From Streptomyces morookaense (GTDB lineage: Bacteria > Actinomycetota > Actinomycetes > Streptomycetales > Streptomycetaceae), in NCBI RefSeq assembly GCF_013030945.1, contig NZ_JABBXF010000006.1, positions 225,261 to 289,260 on the forward strand: 64,000 nt of DNA, given 5' to 3'. The position numbers and the translations under genes were made by a program. Shown here one piece after another: positions 1 through 8,030 of this stretch. How positions within the stretch are numbered: position 1 is the stretch's first letter; each line of letters starts with the position of its first letter. Below the pieces are notes generated by a model. It made no database searches, was not told where the DNA came from, and was given only the letters and a program-made list of their open reading frames with translations.

Positions 1-60
1 GTCTCCGCTCGCCGGTTTGCCCAGGCCGAATGCGTTCCGCAGCAGACTCCGAATGCCCAT
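1..60 (-). CDS. 5' end of a gene that runs off the left edge (unknown)
   Basis: An ATG on the minus strand at position 60 is preceded by a good ribosome-binding site (AGAGGA, about 8 bases upstream) and opens a reading frame that continues past the window edge. The visible N-terminus reads MGIRSLLRNAFGLGKPASGD, a short basic amphipathic start without a signal peptide. Only 20 codons are visible, so no family can be assigned. Confidence 0.55.
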   Translation of the reverse strand, partial: MGIRSLLRNAFGLGKPASGD

Positions 61-208
61 GGGGAGATGTCCTCTTGGTGTGAAGTGTCTGATGTGATGG
101 GAAAAGTTCCCCGGTAGTGCGACGCAGTAAGGCTAGCCGTCAACACCCGTCCCGCAGGGCCACACCTGCCCCGCGCGCGTCGCTGTCACACAGACAGCAA
201 CAAACGCC

Positions 209-1546
209 TCACACGTCATCAGGAACCCAGTTGCCGTGGAACCCCGGCGGTACGCGCACCGGAAGATGCACCCGGGCCACCGGACCCGCCGCGACGTCCT
301 GGGCCGCCAGCACGACCAGATCCGTGGCCGCACGGGCCGGTTCGTAGGTGAAGGCGAGCACCCAGCCGTCGTCCTCCGCCGCGTCCGCAGCGGCGGGGAC
401 GAACACGCCCTCGCCGATGTCACCGCCCGGCGGCACCCGGAACTCCTCGCTCGTTCCGCGCAGGACATCAAATTTGACGAGTCCGGCGCCCAAGCCGCCC
501 CGGCCACCCTCCCGTTCGTGCACCGCGTAGGCGTAGCGGTACGGACCGGTCAGCCGGCGCGGATCGGCCCGCGGGAACTCCACCGCCCGGTCGTCCAGCT
601 GCTGCCGCCGCACGGTCCCGGTCACCAGGTCGGCCGTCCAGCTCTCCAGCCGCCCGCGGTGCCCGTCCGGAGCGGTCCGGCTGCCGTCGAACAGCCGCTC
701 GTGGCGGACGAGATGGATGGTCACACACCGCCCGCCGTCGTGCTCGTAGGCGTTCACCGGGTGCAGCACACAGCACGGCTCGACCTCCAGCCAGCGGACG
801 TCCGCGGCCCGCCCCTCCCGCGGCAGCACCCCGAGCCGCGCCGGGCGCCCGGGCTCCCAGGTGTACGGGAAGCCGGTGCGGCCGCGCTCCGGGGCGAGGA
901 CCACGGGAAGGTCGTAGAGCAGCACGTGATGCTCGGTGAGCGAGAAGTCGTGCATCATCGGCCGCCCCGCGACGGGGACGTCGACGCGGCGCCGCACACA
1001 GCCGTCCGTCCCCACGACCAGGTGCTGCACGTAGGGCCAGGCCCAGCAATACGCGACCGCGTGCAGTTCCCCGGTCCGGGGGTCGACGACCGAGTGCGCC
1101 GCGAACCCGCCGGGCAGCGTGCCGTGGAAGTCGAACGGGCCGATCGTGAAGAGCTCGGAGTCGATCTCGTAGGGCAGCGCACCGCCCTCGACGAGCGCCA
1201 GGCAGTGGCCCGCGAAGAACTGCACATGGCTGTTGGGCGCGCAGTCCGTCCCCAGATGACGCGGCCCGTGCAGCAGCTTCTCGCCGAGCCGCCCGGCGAC
1301 GTCGTCGGAGCGGATCCAGCGGTTGCGGTACCACTCGGCCCGGCCGTTGCGCAGCCGTACCCCGTGGATCATGCCCTCGCCGCCGGACCAGTGGCGGGCG
1401 GCGGGCTCGTCGCCGGTCAGCGGGTTGGGCCCGTTGCGCAGATAGCGCCCGCGCAGCGACTCGGGGAGGCGGCCGGTGACGGGCAGGTCGAAGGCGGTGA
1501 TCTCGTCGTGCACGGGGGCGAAGAGGCCTCGGTCCGCACCGGTCAT
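209..1546 (-). CDS. Carotenoid oxygenase (RPE65/CCD family)
   Basis: A 445-residue protein of the carotenoid/apocarotenoid cleavage dioxygenase family, whose members use a non-haem Fe(II) held by four histidines to split a double bond of a polyene. The four expected ligands are visible as H151 (in AHSVVDP), H199 (in MMHDFS), H262 (in LHPVNAYEH) and H437 (in PGFHGNW at the C-terminus). The family opening LRGRYLRNGPNP lies near residue 31, and the length is normal. There is no signal peptide, so it should be cytoplasmic or membrane-associated. No carotenoid biosynthesis gene is near, so it is either an orphan or acts on a carotenoid or stilbene-like substrate made elsewhere. The start is the ATG at 1546 with GGTGGGGA just upstream; the frame stays open upstream but loses family similarity. 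Confidence 0.9.
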   Translation of the reverse strand: MTGADRGLFAPVHDEITAFDLPVTGRLPESLRGRYLRNGPNPLTGDEPAARHWSGGEGMIHGVRLRNGRAEWYRNRWIRSDDVAGRLGEKLLHGPRHLGTDCAPNSHVQFFAGHCLALVEGGALPYEIDSELFTIGPFDFHGTLPGGFAAHSVVDPRTGELHAVAYCWAWPYVQHLVVGTDGCVRRRVDVPVAGRPMMHDFSLTEHHVLLYDLPVVLAPERGRTGFPYTWEPGRPARLGVLPREGRAADVRWLEVEPCCVLHPVNAYEHDGGRCVTIHLVRHERLFDGSRTAPDGHRGRLESWTADLVTGTVRRQQLDDRAVEFPRADPRRLTGPYRYAYAVHEREGGRGGLGAGLVKFDVLRGTSEEFRVPPGGDIGEGVFVPAAADAAEDDGWVLAFTYEPARAATDLVVLAAQDVAAGPVARVHLPVRVPPGFHGNWVPDDV

Positions 1547-1822
1547 GTCCCCACCGCCTCCCGCCGGCCCGCCCCCGCGGCGCCCTCCCGACCACCATCC
1601 AGCGGAAGGGGGAGTTCGGCCAGCGGCGGCCGCACTTTCCGGCAGCGCCCCGGGTCCTTTCGGAGCGGGTAACACCGGGAGAAGGCCAGGACACGGGCAG
1701 GACAAGAGCAGGGCAATAAATGCGGGCCGGGCAACCCTCCCGTCCCGTTCCCGACTCTTTATCGGTGAGTATTGCCGGACGAACACGAGTACCCACCACG
1801 GGGGCAGGGAGTTGAGGCGCAC

Positions 1823-3013
1823 ATGGGCCTGACCAGCCGGTCGCTCTTCTACACGGTGACTTTCGGCGCCGTGTTGTGCGTGGCCCTCATGGTGTGGGTG
1901 TGGCCGCGGCTGGCGGGCCGCGGAGTGCTGCCCGTCCTGGGCCGGCTGGGCTCCATCCTGACCACCCAACTGGCGATCATGGCGGCCCTGCTGCTCGCGG
2001 TGAACTCCTGGGGCCAGTTCTACGGCACCTGGGGACAGCTGCTCGGCCGCGTCGACAAGGCACCGGTCAACGTCAACGAGATGACCCAGGGCGCCCCCTA
2101 CGCGACGGTCGGCGCCTCGAAGGACGGGCTGGTGCAGCCGGCCGGTCCGCAGGGCATCGACAAGGTGGGCGGAATTCCGCGCGGCCCGGCCGAGAAGGAG
2201 GGCAAGGTCCAGTCGGTCCGGATCATCGGGCAGAAGTCGCGCGCGATCAATCCCGCTTTCATCTATCTGCCGCCCCAGTACTTCCAGAAGCAGTACGAGC
2301 GCCACCGCTTCCCCGTCATGGTCGTCATCAGCGGATATCCGGGCGGGATCATGAATCTCGCCCAGCACCTCCAGGTGCCGCAGACCGCGGGCTCGCTGCT
2401 CGCGCAGAACAAGATGCAGCCGACGATCATCGTCATGGTCCGCCCGACCATCGCCCCGCCGCGCGACACCGAGTGCGTGGACGTGCCGGACGGCCCGCAG
2501 GCGGAGACCTTCTTCGCCGAGGACCTGCCCGACGCGCTCAAGAGCACCTACCGCGTGGGCGGCGACCCCAGCGCCTGGGGCGTCCTCGGCTACTCCTCGG
2601 GCGGCACCTGCGCCCTGGAGCTCGCGATGCGCCGGCCGAATGTCTACCCGGCGGCCGCCGCCCTCTCCGGCGACTACAAGGTCGGCAGCGACCCCACGAC
2701 CGGCAAGCTCTTCGGCAGCGGCCCCGACGCCAAGCAGCGCCAGCGCGAGCACGACCTGATCTGGCGCCTGGAGAACATGCCGGTGCCCCGCGTCTCGGTG
2801 CTCGTCACCAGCAGCAAGAAGGGCGAGAAGAACTACGGGGAGACCGAGAAGTTCCTGAAGGCGGTCAAGCAGCCGATGACGGCCTCGTCGGTGATCCTCC
2901 CCGAGGGCAGCCACAACTTCCAGACCTGGCGCCGCGAGATCGGCCCGGTCCTGGAGTGGATGAGCCAGCAGCTCACCTTCCCGCAGGACACCGCCGACAA
3001 GCCGAAATCCTGA
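1823..3013 (+). CDS. Membrane-anchored alpha/beta-hydrolase esterase (esterase D / antigen-85-like)
   Basis: A 396-residue protein with two N-terminal membrane segments (about residues 8-27 and 43-63), then an extracytoplasmic alpha/beta-hydrolase domain. The nucleophile serine sits in GYSSGG. A C-terminal SHNFQTW supplies the probable catalytic histidine. This layout is typical of actinobacterial esterase-D-like or mycolyltransferase-fold proteins, and the substrate is unknown. It runs convergently with a paralogue of the same architecture on the other strand: the two stop codons (TGA and TCA) are directly adjacent at 3011-3016. The ATG at 1823 was chosen because the first membrane helix begins there. 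Confidence 0.85.
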   Translation: MGLTSRSLFYTVTFGAVLCVALMVWVWPRLAGRGVLPVLGRLGSILTTQLAIMAALLLAVNSWGQFYGTWGQLLGRVDKAPVNVNEMTQGAPYATVGASKDGLVQPAGPQGIDKVGGIPRGPAEKEGKVQSVRIIGQKSRAINPAFIYLPPQYFQKQYERHRFPVMVVISGYPGGIMNLAQHLQVPQTAGSLLAQNKMQPTIIVMVRPTIAPPRDTECVDVPDGPQAETFFAEDLPDALKSTYRVGGDPSAWGVLGYSSGGTCALELAMRRPNVYPAAAALSGDYKVGSDPTTGKLFGSGPDAKQRQREHDLIWRLENMPVPRVSVLVTSSKKGEKNYGETEKFLKAVKQPMTASSVILPEGSHNFQTWRREIGPVLEWMSQQLTFPQDTADKPKS

Positions 3014-4078
3014 TCACCGCGGCGGCCCGCCCGTCAGCTGCTCGCCCAGCCAGCCGAAGGCCGCCGGGTACAGCGTGATCCACGTCCCGTAGTTGTGGCC
3101 GCCCGACGGCAGCAGCATCGTCTTCAGCTGCACCGGTGAGGCGGCAGCCGCCCGCTGGAAGTCCTCGATGTAGCTCGGCGGGCTCACCCGGTCCTGCCGC
3201 GACGTGGCCAGGAACAGCCCCGCACCGGCCTTGGTGTGCCCCACCAGCCAGGTGGGGCTGTTGCGCTCCCGCAGCACCGGGTCGTTCACCGCCCCCCGGT
3301 CCCCGTTGAGCGGATCCGGGTCCAGCCCGGCGCCGGCCCCGAAGACCTTCGGATACTGCAGCGGCAGCTTCGCCGCGCACAGGCCTCCGGTCGAAATCCC
3401 CAGCAGCCCCCAGGACTTCGGCTCGGGCGCCGTCCGGAAGTGGCTGCGTAGCAGCTCCGGCACATCGGCGGCGAGCCATGTGGCGACCTTGCGCCCGTCC
3501 ACATCGGAGCAGTCGGTGTCCACGCCCCCGGGGTTGATGATCGGCGCGGCCAGGATGAACGGCCGCGTCGTGCCGTCCCGCAGCAGCCGCTCGTAGGCCC
3601 CTGGCATCCTGCCCTGCTCCATCCACGACTGGGGCGAGCCCGGCACCCCGTGCAGCAGCATGACGACGGGGAACGCGGTGCGGCGGTACCGAGGTTCGTC
3701 GTACTCCGGCGGCGTCCACACCATGACCTGGCCGGACAGCCCGGACCGGGAGCCGTGGAAGTACGTCTCCCTCATCCCGTTGTCCCCGCGGATGAACCGG
3801 GCCCGCTGCGCGGGCGGGCCCGGCATGGAGACCGGGCCCGTGTCCCCGGAGCGGCCCAGCAGGTCGTCCCAGGAGGCGTAGAGGCCGTAACTGGAGTTGA
3901 TCCACACGGCAACCGCACAGATCGCTGTCAGCTGGCACAGCCCGATCAGCAGCACCCGCCCCAGCCAGCGCACCGGACCGGGCCCGGGGATCCTCGCCCA
4001 GAACAGCAGCGTGGCCAGCACGGTCAGTGCGGTCACCGCGAGGAGCAGCGCGAGGAACGCGGTTCCGGTCAGACTCAT
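3014..4078 (-). CDS. Membrane-anchored alpha/beta-hydrolase esterase, paralogue of the neighbouring gene
   Basis: A 354-residue protein with the same plan as the convergent gene: two N-terminal membrane helices (about 5-27 and 38-58), then an esterase D/antigen-85-like alpha/beta-hydrolase domain. The nucleophile serine is in GISTGG and a C-terminal GGHNYGTW supplies the probable catalytic histidine. An HGVPGSPQSW loop matches the oxyanion-hole region. The tail-to-tail pair probably arose by duplication with inversion. The substrate cannot be told from sequence. Confidence 0.85.
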   Translation of the reverse strand: MSLTGTAFLALLLAVTALTVLATLLFWARIPGPGPVRWLGRVLLIGLCQLTAICAVAVWINSSYGLYASWDDLLGRSGDTGPVSMPGPPAQRARFIRGDNGMRETYFHGSRSGLSGQVMVWTPPEYDEPRYRRTAFPVVMLLHGVPGSPQSWMEQGRMPGAYERLLRDGTTRPFILAAPIINPGGVDTDCSDVDGRKVATWLAADVPELLRSHFRTAPEPKSWGLLGISTGGLCAAKLPLQYPKVFGAGAGLDPDPLNGDRGAVNDPVLRERNSPTWLVGHTKAGAGLFLATSRQDRVSPPSYIEDFQRAAAASPVQLKTMLLPSGGHNYGTWITLYPAAFGWLGEQLTGGPPR

Positions 4079-4201
4079 CCCGCAGACGCTCCCTCGGCTC
4101 GGCGGCGGTCGGTTGCGGTGACTGCGCCCGACCCTAATCGAGGGGCACCCCGGTCGCCCGGGGTATCGGCCAGCGGTACCCGGATGGGGCCGCGGGCCCC
4201 G

Positions 4202-4795
4202 TCAGCCCGTGGAGCCGCCGTCCGCGGAGTCCAGGATCTGCAGGGCGACCGCGAGCAGCGCGACCCGCTTCGCCTCCGGGTCGCCCGGCAGTTCGTCCAG
4301 CGTGAAGGTGCCGAAGTGCACGGTCAGCAGGGCGCTGGAGAACCGCACCAGGGTCTCCAGGGGCGTGTTCTCGCCGTCCTCCGCGGCGTGCACCAGCCGG
4401 GAGACGGCGCCGACCCGCTCCCGCAGCCGCGCGCCGATGTCGAGGTCGCGCAGCGTCGCCTGGTTCTCCTGCAGGATCCGGTACAGCGGTGCGGCGTCGC
4501 GCACCGCGAGGCTGTAACGGGTCAGCAGCTCGCGCTTGTTCTCCAGGGTGGGCGGCTGTTCCCGGCCCCAGGCGATGAGTTCGTCGACCGGCTCGCCCAA
4601 CCGGTCGGAGAGCGCGGTGAGGATGTCCTCCTTGGTCTTGAAGTGGTAGTAGAGCGCGGCCTTGGTGACGCCGAGCTCCTCCGCGATCTCCCGGAGCGAG
4701 GTCTTCTCGTAGCCGCGCGTCACAAAGAGGCCGAGGGCGGTCTGCTGAATGCGCTCACGGGTGTCGCTCCTGCGCGCCCGGGGGGTTGTGCCCAT
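4202..4795 (-). CDS. TetR-family transcriptional regulator
   Basis: A 197-residue one-component repressor. Residues about 10-56 form the TetR helix-turn-helix ([24 protein letters not shown] followed by [17 protein letters not shown] in sequence), and the remainder is a helical ligand-binding and dimerisation domain. It is closely similar to the TetR gene at 5071-5691, and both have the identical 18-bp element AGCCTACTTGACGACCGG just upstream, which suggests duplication and common or cross regulation. No structural target gene is divergent from it within 300 bases, so the regulon is unknown. Confidence 0.9.
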   Translation of the reverse strand: MGTTPRARRSDTRERIQQTALGLFVTRGYEKTSLREIAEELGVTKAALYYHFKTKEDILTALSDRLGEPVDELIAWGREQPPTLENKRELLTRYSLAVRDAAPLYRILQENQATLRDLDIGARLRERVGAVSRLVHAAEDGENTPLETLVRFSSALLTVHFGTFTLDELPGDPEAKRVALLAVALQILDSADGGSTG

Positions 4796-4845
4796 GACCT
4801 GCTCTCCTGCTCTCCGTCGCGTCGTCCCGCCCCCTCCGGCCAGTG

Positions 4846-4863
4846 AGCCTACTTGACGACCGG
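4846..4863. promoter_or_regulatory. Conserved 18-bp element upstream of the first TetR gene
   Basis: AGCCTACTTGACGACCGG lies about 50 bases upstream of the TetR start and is repeated without mismatch at 5759-5776 upstream of the paralogue. Read on the minus strand it includes TAGGCT, which could act as a -10 box. The likely role is an autoregulatory TetR operator or shared promoter; this is inferred from conservation alone. Confidence 0.5.
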
Positions 4864-5070
4864 TTAGCGTCGGATCCGGTTACGTTATGAACGAAACTGG
4901 TCCGGCGGCAAGGAAGTCCAGCAGTCCGTCGGGGGCACCGCACCCACGGCGGCGCGGAGAACGATGATGGCGCACGAAGTGCCCGCCGCGGGGCGGGTCC
5001 TGGCGCGATATCGCTGCAGAGAGGGCGGTCGGGGTCATCCGGACGCGCGACGCCGCCGGAATCTCCGCCG

Positions 5071-5691
5071 TCACCCTTCCGGAGGTACCCCCGCCGCCGG
5101 TCCGGCCGTGCCGGACAGGATGCCCTCGTGGGCCGAGGTGAGCAGTTCGGTCGCGCCGGCCAGCAGGGCCAGCCGCTTCTCTTCCGGATCGCCGTCCAGC
5201 TGCCGGATGGCGAAGGTGCCGAAGTGCAGCGTGAGCAGGGCCGTTGCACAGCGGACCCGGGCGTTCAGCGAGGAGTTCTCCTCCTGGAGGAGGTCCGACA
5301 GGGCGGCGACCCGGTCCTTGAAGTCCTGGCCGACGCTGAGCGCGTCGAGCGTCGCCTGGTTCGCTATGAGGATGTCGAACAGCGGTGCCGCGTCATGGAA
5401 GATGACGCTGCAGCGGGCCAGCAGCTCCTGTTTGACGGCCAGTTCGCGCGGCTGCCGTTTTCCCCAGGCGATGAGTTCGTCCATGTGCCTCCCGAGATCC
5501 CGGAAGAGGCTGACGAGGATGTCCTCCTTGGTCTTGAAGTGGTAGTAGAGCGCGGCCTTGGTGACGCCGAGCTCGTCCGAGATCTCCCGGAGGGCGGTCT
5601 TCTCGTAGCCCTGCTCGAGGAATAACTTCAGTGCGACGTCCTGAATGCGCTGCCGGGTGTTGCTACGGCGGGGTGTCGTTGTACTCCCCAT
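5071..5691 (-). CDS. TetR-family transcriptional regulator, paralogue of 4202-4795
   Basis: A 206-residue TetR repressor with an N-terminal helix-turn-helix (residues about 12-58, ending [17 protein letters not shown]) that is nearly the same as in the neighbouring TetR gene; the two also align through the ligand-binding domain (QPxxLxxKxELLxRxS, ENQATLxxL). Such close tandem TetR pairs are unusual and point to a local duplication. Its upstream copy of the shared 18-bp element extends into an inverted repeat. Confidence 0.9.
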   Translation of the reverse strand: MGSTTTPRRSNTRQRIQDVALKLFLEQGYEKTALREISDELGVTKAALYYHFKTKEDILVSLFRDLGRHMDELIAWGKRQPRELAVKQELLARCSVIFHDAAPLFDILIANQATLDALSVGQDFKDRVAALSDLLQEENSSLNARVRCATALLTLHFGTFAIRQLDGDPEEKRLALLAGATELLTSAHEGILSGTAGPAAGVPPEG

Positions 5692-5758
5692 CGGCTGTTC
5701 CCTTCGCTCGGGAGGGCCGGGGACCGGCCGCTCTTGCCGCTCAGCAGGCAGGCAGCCT

Positions 5759-5781
5759 AGCCTACTTGACGACCGGCAAGT
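5759..5781. promoter_or_regulatory. Conserved element and inverted repeat upstream of the second TetR gene
   Basis: The 18-bp element AGCCTACTTGACGACCGG is followed here by CAAGT, giving the inverted repeat ACTTG-N8-CAAGT (5764-5781), a shape fitting a TetR dimer. The copy at 4846 keeps the left arm but has TTAGC in place of the right arm. Confidence 0.5.
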
Positions 5782-5950
5782 CGGTTTCTAGTCTTTCGGT
5801 GGACGCTAGCCCGACGGCAGGTAAGGAAGTTGAACGGCCGTCAGAAGCAGCCGGTGAGCTGACCGGAATGCCTGGTTCCGTTTTGCTGGGCACAGCACCC
5901 GCACAACATCTGAGAACAACACTCCGGACCGAGGGGACGGTGCGCGTCAC

Positions 5951-6262
5951 ATGGGACGACACCTTGCTGCCGCAGCCGCACACGACATGTATGCGACGGG
6001 CCACTACGTGATGGACCCCGGCGTGGTGGCCCCGCAGGTGACGGACGAGGCCCTTCCGGGCGGCTCCTTCCCGGAAGGCCCCCTCCCCGCCGTCTTCGAG
6101 GGGCTGAGCGTCCCCATCCGCACGGCCGCCTCGCTGCTGGGCCTCTCCCCCTGGACGGTGGCCCACCTGATAGAGCGCGGCGAACTCGTCAGCGAGCGCG
6201 GCGGGCAATACCGCTACGTCACCCTGACCAGCATTTTTTCCTATCGACGACGCACCCGATAA
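5951..6262 (+). CDS. Small helix-turn-helix (excisionase/MerR-type) protein
   Basis: A 103-residue protein whose C-terminal half reads as a short winged helix-turn-helix of the excisionase/MerR type (VPIRTAASLLGLSPWTVAHLIERGELVSER, quoted here as the helix pair around residues 53-82), followed by a basic tail RRRTR. The N-terminal half is Gly/Pro rich and unrecognised. No integrase or attachment site is nearby, so a role as a chromosomal regulator is more likely than a phage excisionase. The ribosome-binding site is poor (GAGGGGAC about 15 bases upstream of the ATG) and the true start may differ. Confidence 0.6.
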   Translation: MGRHLAAAAAHDMYATGHYVMDPGVVAPQVTDEALPGGSFPEGPLPAVFEGLSVPIRTAASLLGLSPWTVAHLIERGELVSERGGQYRYVTLTSIFSYRRRTR

Positions 6263-6332
6263 AAGCCGTCGAACGCCTTCCGCCGACAACTCCCCTATTT
6301 CTTGGGCGCGCTGGCTCGAATGAGTGAAAGCC

Positions 6333-6360
6333 CGGAACTTCTCAATTGGGCCGGAGTTAG
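6333..6360 (+). promoter_or_regulatory. Putative ECF (BldN-type) promoter of the first rodlin gene
   Basis: CGGAAC, 16 bases, AGTTAG, followed by GCA. The second rodlin gene has GATAAC-N16-AGTTAGGCA at the equivalent distance. The AAC at -35 and GTT at -10 with N16 spacing are of ECF-sigma type; rodlin and chaplin genes are established BldN targets in Streptomyces. The start site was not measured; this is inference from motif conservation. Confidence 0.5.
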
Positions 6361-6408
6361 GCAGAGCGCTTTCTCAATGGGGGCGCTACTCGATCGAAAG
6401 GCATAGAC

Positions 6409-6804
6409 GTGCTCAAGAAGGTTCTCGCGACGGCCGCTCTGACGGCGACCGCGGTCGGTACCATGGCCGGCCCCGCCATGGCCGTCGGCAACGACACCGA
6501 CGTCGCCAACGCGAACGGTGCCAAGACCGGTTACGGCAACACTGCCACGGGCGGCAAGGAAAGCCCGCAGATGAGCCTGATCCAGGGCACGCTGAACAAG
6601 CTGTGCATCGGTATCGGCAAGGCGGAGATCCAGTCGCTCATCGGCCTGCTCAACATCGGCGTCCAGGACGTTCCGATCCTCACGTCGCAGCAGCAGCAGC
6701 AGTGCACCGACAACTCCACGATCAACGACGGGGACGACGCGCTGTCGCACCTGGTCGACGAGATCCCGGTTCTCTCGGGCAACGGCTCGGCGAACGGGCA
6801 CTGA
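6409..6804 (+). CDS. Rodlin (aerial hypha/spore surface protein)
   Basis: A 131-residue secreted protein of the rodlin family (RdlA/RdlB), which together with chaplins forms the rodlet layer of paired fibres on aerial hyphae and spores. It has a signal peptide (about 1-26, cut near AMA|VG), then GNDTDVANANG, SPQMSLIQG, two conserved cysteines (C66, C99), QDVPIL, an unusual QQQQQ run before C99, and a C-terminal LSGNGSANGH. The length matches the family. The start is the GTG at 6409. It is followed by a perfect-looking terminator and then by a second rodlin gene in the same direction. In S. coelicolor the two rodlin genes are divergent, so the tandem order differs. No chaplin gene is in the window. 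Confidence 0.92.
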   Translation: MLKKVLATAALTATAVGTMAGPAMAVGNDTDVANANGAKTGYGNTATGGKESPQMSLIQGTLNKLCIGIGKAEIQSLIGLLNIGVQDVPILTSQQQQQCTDNSTINDGDDALSHLVDEIPVLSGNGSANGH

Positions 6805-6824
6805 CCTTCCGGTCAACGGAACAG

Positions 6825-6863
6825 TCCCCCTGCGGCAGGTGTGCGGGACCTGCCACAGGGGGA
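6825..6863 (+). terminator. Terminator after the first rodlin gene
   Basis: A long stem of TCCCCCTGCGGCAGGT pairing with GACCTGCCACAGGGGGA around a short loop, 20 bases after the stop codon, so the two rodlin genes are separate transcription units. Confidence 0.75.
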
Positions 6864-6941
6864 TTTCCGTGTGCCCGTTCCCATGAATTCCGCCGAATTG
6901 ATGCTCATCGTGCCGCGGCCTGGGCCGAACGACTGATGCGG

Positions 6942-6969
6942 GATAACCTCCGCTGCCGCCGCAAGTTAG
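6942..6969 (+). promoter_or_regulatory. Putative ECF (BldN-type) promoter of the second rodlin gene
   Basis: GATAAC, 16 bases, AGTTAG, followed by GCA. The spacing and the nine-base AGTTAGGCA are the same as upstream of the first rodlin gene, while the flanking DNA is not. This supports a common sigma factor. Confidence 0.5.
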
Positions 6970-7012
6970 GCAAGGAGTCACAGGATTTCGTCGACGGAGC
7001 GAAGGTAATTAC

Positions 7013-7471
7013 GTGATCAAGAAGGTTGTGGCCACGGCCGCTCTGGCGGCATCCGCAGTCGGCGTCGGGGCGGCTCCTGCGCTGGCGATCGGCAACGACA
7101 GCGATGTCGCCAACGCCAACGGCGCGTACCAGTCCTACGGGAACACCTACACGGGCGGCTATATGAGCCCGCAGATGGGCCTCATCAACGGCTCGTTCAA
7201 CAAGCCCTGCATCGCCATCGGCAAGCTGGGCGCCCAGTCGGTCCTCGGACTCGTCAACATCGGCCTCCAGGACATTCCGATCCTGTCGTCGCAGCAGCAG
7301 CAGATGTGCACCGAGAACTCGACGATCAACGACGGCGACGACCCGCTGTCGCACATCCTGGACGACATCCCGATCCTGTCCGGCAACGGTTCCGCCAACG
7401 AGGAGGACCACGAGTTCGGGCACGACTTCGGAGGCGGTCGCCGCCACCACGAAGGACGGCACGGCCACTAG
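7013..7471 (+). CDS. Rodlin with a histidine-rich C-terminal extension
   Basis: A 152-residue rodlin. Residues 1-26 are a signal peptide (ALA|IG), and 27-128 align with the neighbouring rodlin including C66, C99, MSPQMGLING, QDIPIL and LSGNGSAN. Unlike the first copy and the usual family length of about 130, it continues for some 23 residues in a hydrophilic tail with six histidines plus Arg, Gly and acidic residues (EEDHEFGHDFGG, then RRHHEGRHGH). The tail could bind metal or cell-wall polymer; that is inference. The start is the GTG at 7013, and a strong terminator follows. Confidence 0.92.
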   Translation: MIKKVVATAALAASAVGVGAAPALAIGNDSDVANANGAYQSYGNTYTGGYMSPQMGLINGSFNKPCIAIGKLGAQSVLGLVNIGLQDIPILSSQQQQMCTENSTINDGDDPLSHILDDIPILSGNGSANEEDHEFGHDFGGGRRHHEGRHGH

Positions 7472-7502
7472 CCGGCCGACGCGCTGCCGCAGTGCAGCAC
7501 GG

Positions 7503-7533
7503 AAGCCGCCCCCGGGGACCCCGGGGGCGGCTT
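7503..7533 (+). terminator. Terminator after the second rodlin gene
   Basis: AAGCCGCCCCCGGGG pairs with CCCCGGGGGCGGCTT followed by TGTG. It lies between the rodlin gene and a convergent gene, so it may serve both. Confidence 0.75.
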
Positions 7534-7549
7534 TGTGCGGTACGCGCGA

Positions 7550-7861
7550 TCAGACCTCGTGCGGGCTCTCGTGATAGACGGTGAGCACCGCGCCGCCCAC
7601 CTCGATGCGCCGGCGGTCGCCGACCTCGCCCTTGCGCAGGGCGTCGAGGCACTTGCGGAACATCTCCATCTCCTCGCCGGTCAGCACCGCGGCCGCCAGG
7701 TCCAGGAGTTCGGCGATGCTGCGATCGGTGAGCACATCGGGCAGTTCGCCGGAGAGCAGCACCACGGATTCCCCGGAGCGGCCCCGGACGACGGCATGGG
7801 ACGTCGAACCACCACTGACAACGAGCACACGTTCCCCCATCCACCAGAGGGCTCGTGCCAC
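7550..7861 (-). CDS. Small hypothetical protein downstream of the XRE regulator
   Basis: A 103-residue soluble protein that I do not recognise. It has a predicted beta-rich first third (ERVLVVSGG, SESVVLL-like strands), a helical middle (SIAELLDLAAAVL) and a C-terminal beta hairpin (RRRIEVGGAVLTVYHES). The GTG at 7861 has GAGG seven bases upstream. It is 169 bases downstream of, and co-directional with, the XRE regulator, and may be co-transcribed with it. If so it is a candidate accessory part of the adjacent peptide cassette, for example a modulator of the repressor. Confidence 0.65.
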   Translation of the reverse strand: MARALWWMGERVLVVSGGSTSHAVVRGRSGESVVLLSGELPDVLTDRSIAELLDLAAAVLTGEEMEMFRKCLDALRKGEVGDRRRIEVGGAVLTVYHESPHEV

Positions 7862-8030
7862 TCACTCGCCTCGGGCAGGTGGAGACGATATCCGGGCGGC
7901 CGCTTGATCCTCGGGCGCTCCGGAATATTCACCGGATTCAGTCGTACCGGGAACCGGAACGGACGCCCCGGGCGTCCGGAACGTCAAGTGCCGCGCGGAT
8001 ATGCGCTGTTGCGCGAATGCGCCCGTACGG

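Noticed and set aside
209..1546. Part of a carotenoid or retinal biosynthesis cluster
   Set aside because: No crt, lycopene cyclase or rhodopsin gene is within reach. The oxygenase is an orphan here.
5951..6262. Excisionase of an integrated element
   Set aside because: No integrase, attachment repeat or phage gene accompanies it, and the nearest tRNA is 10 kb away with no duplicated 3' end seen.
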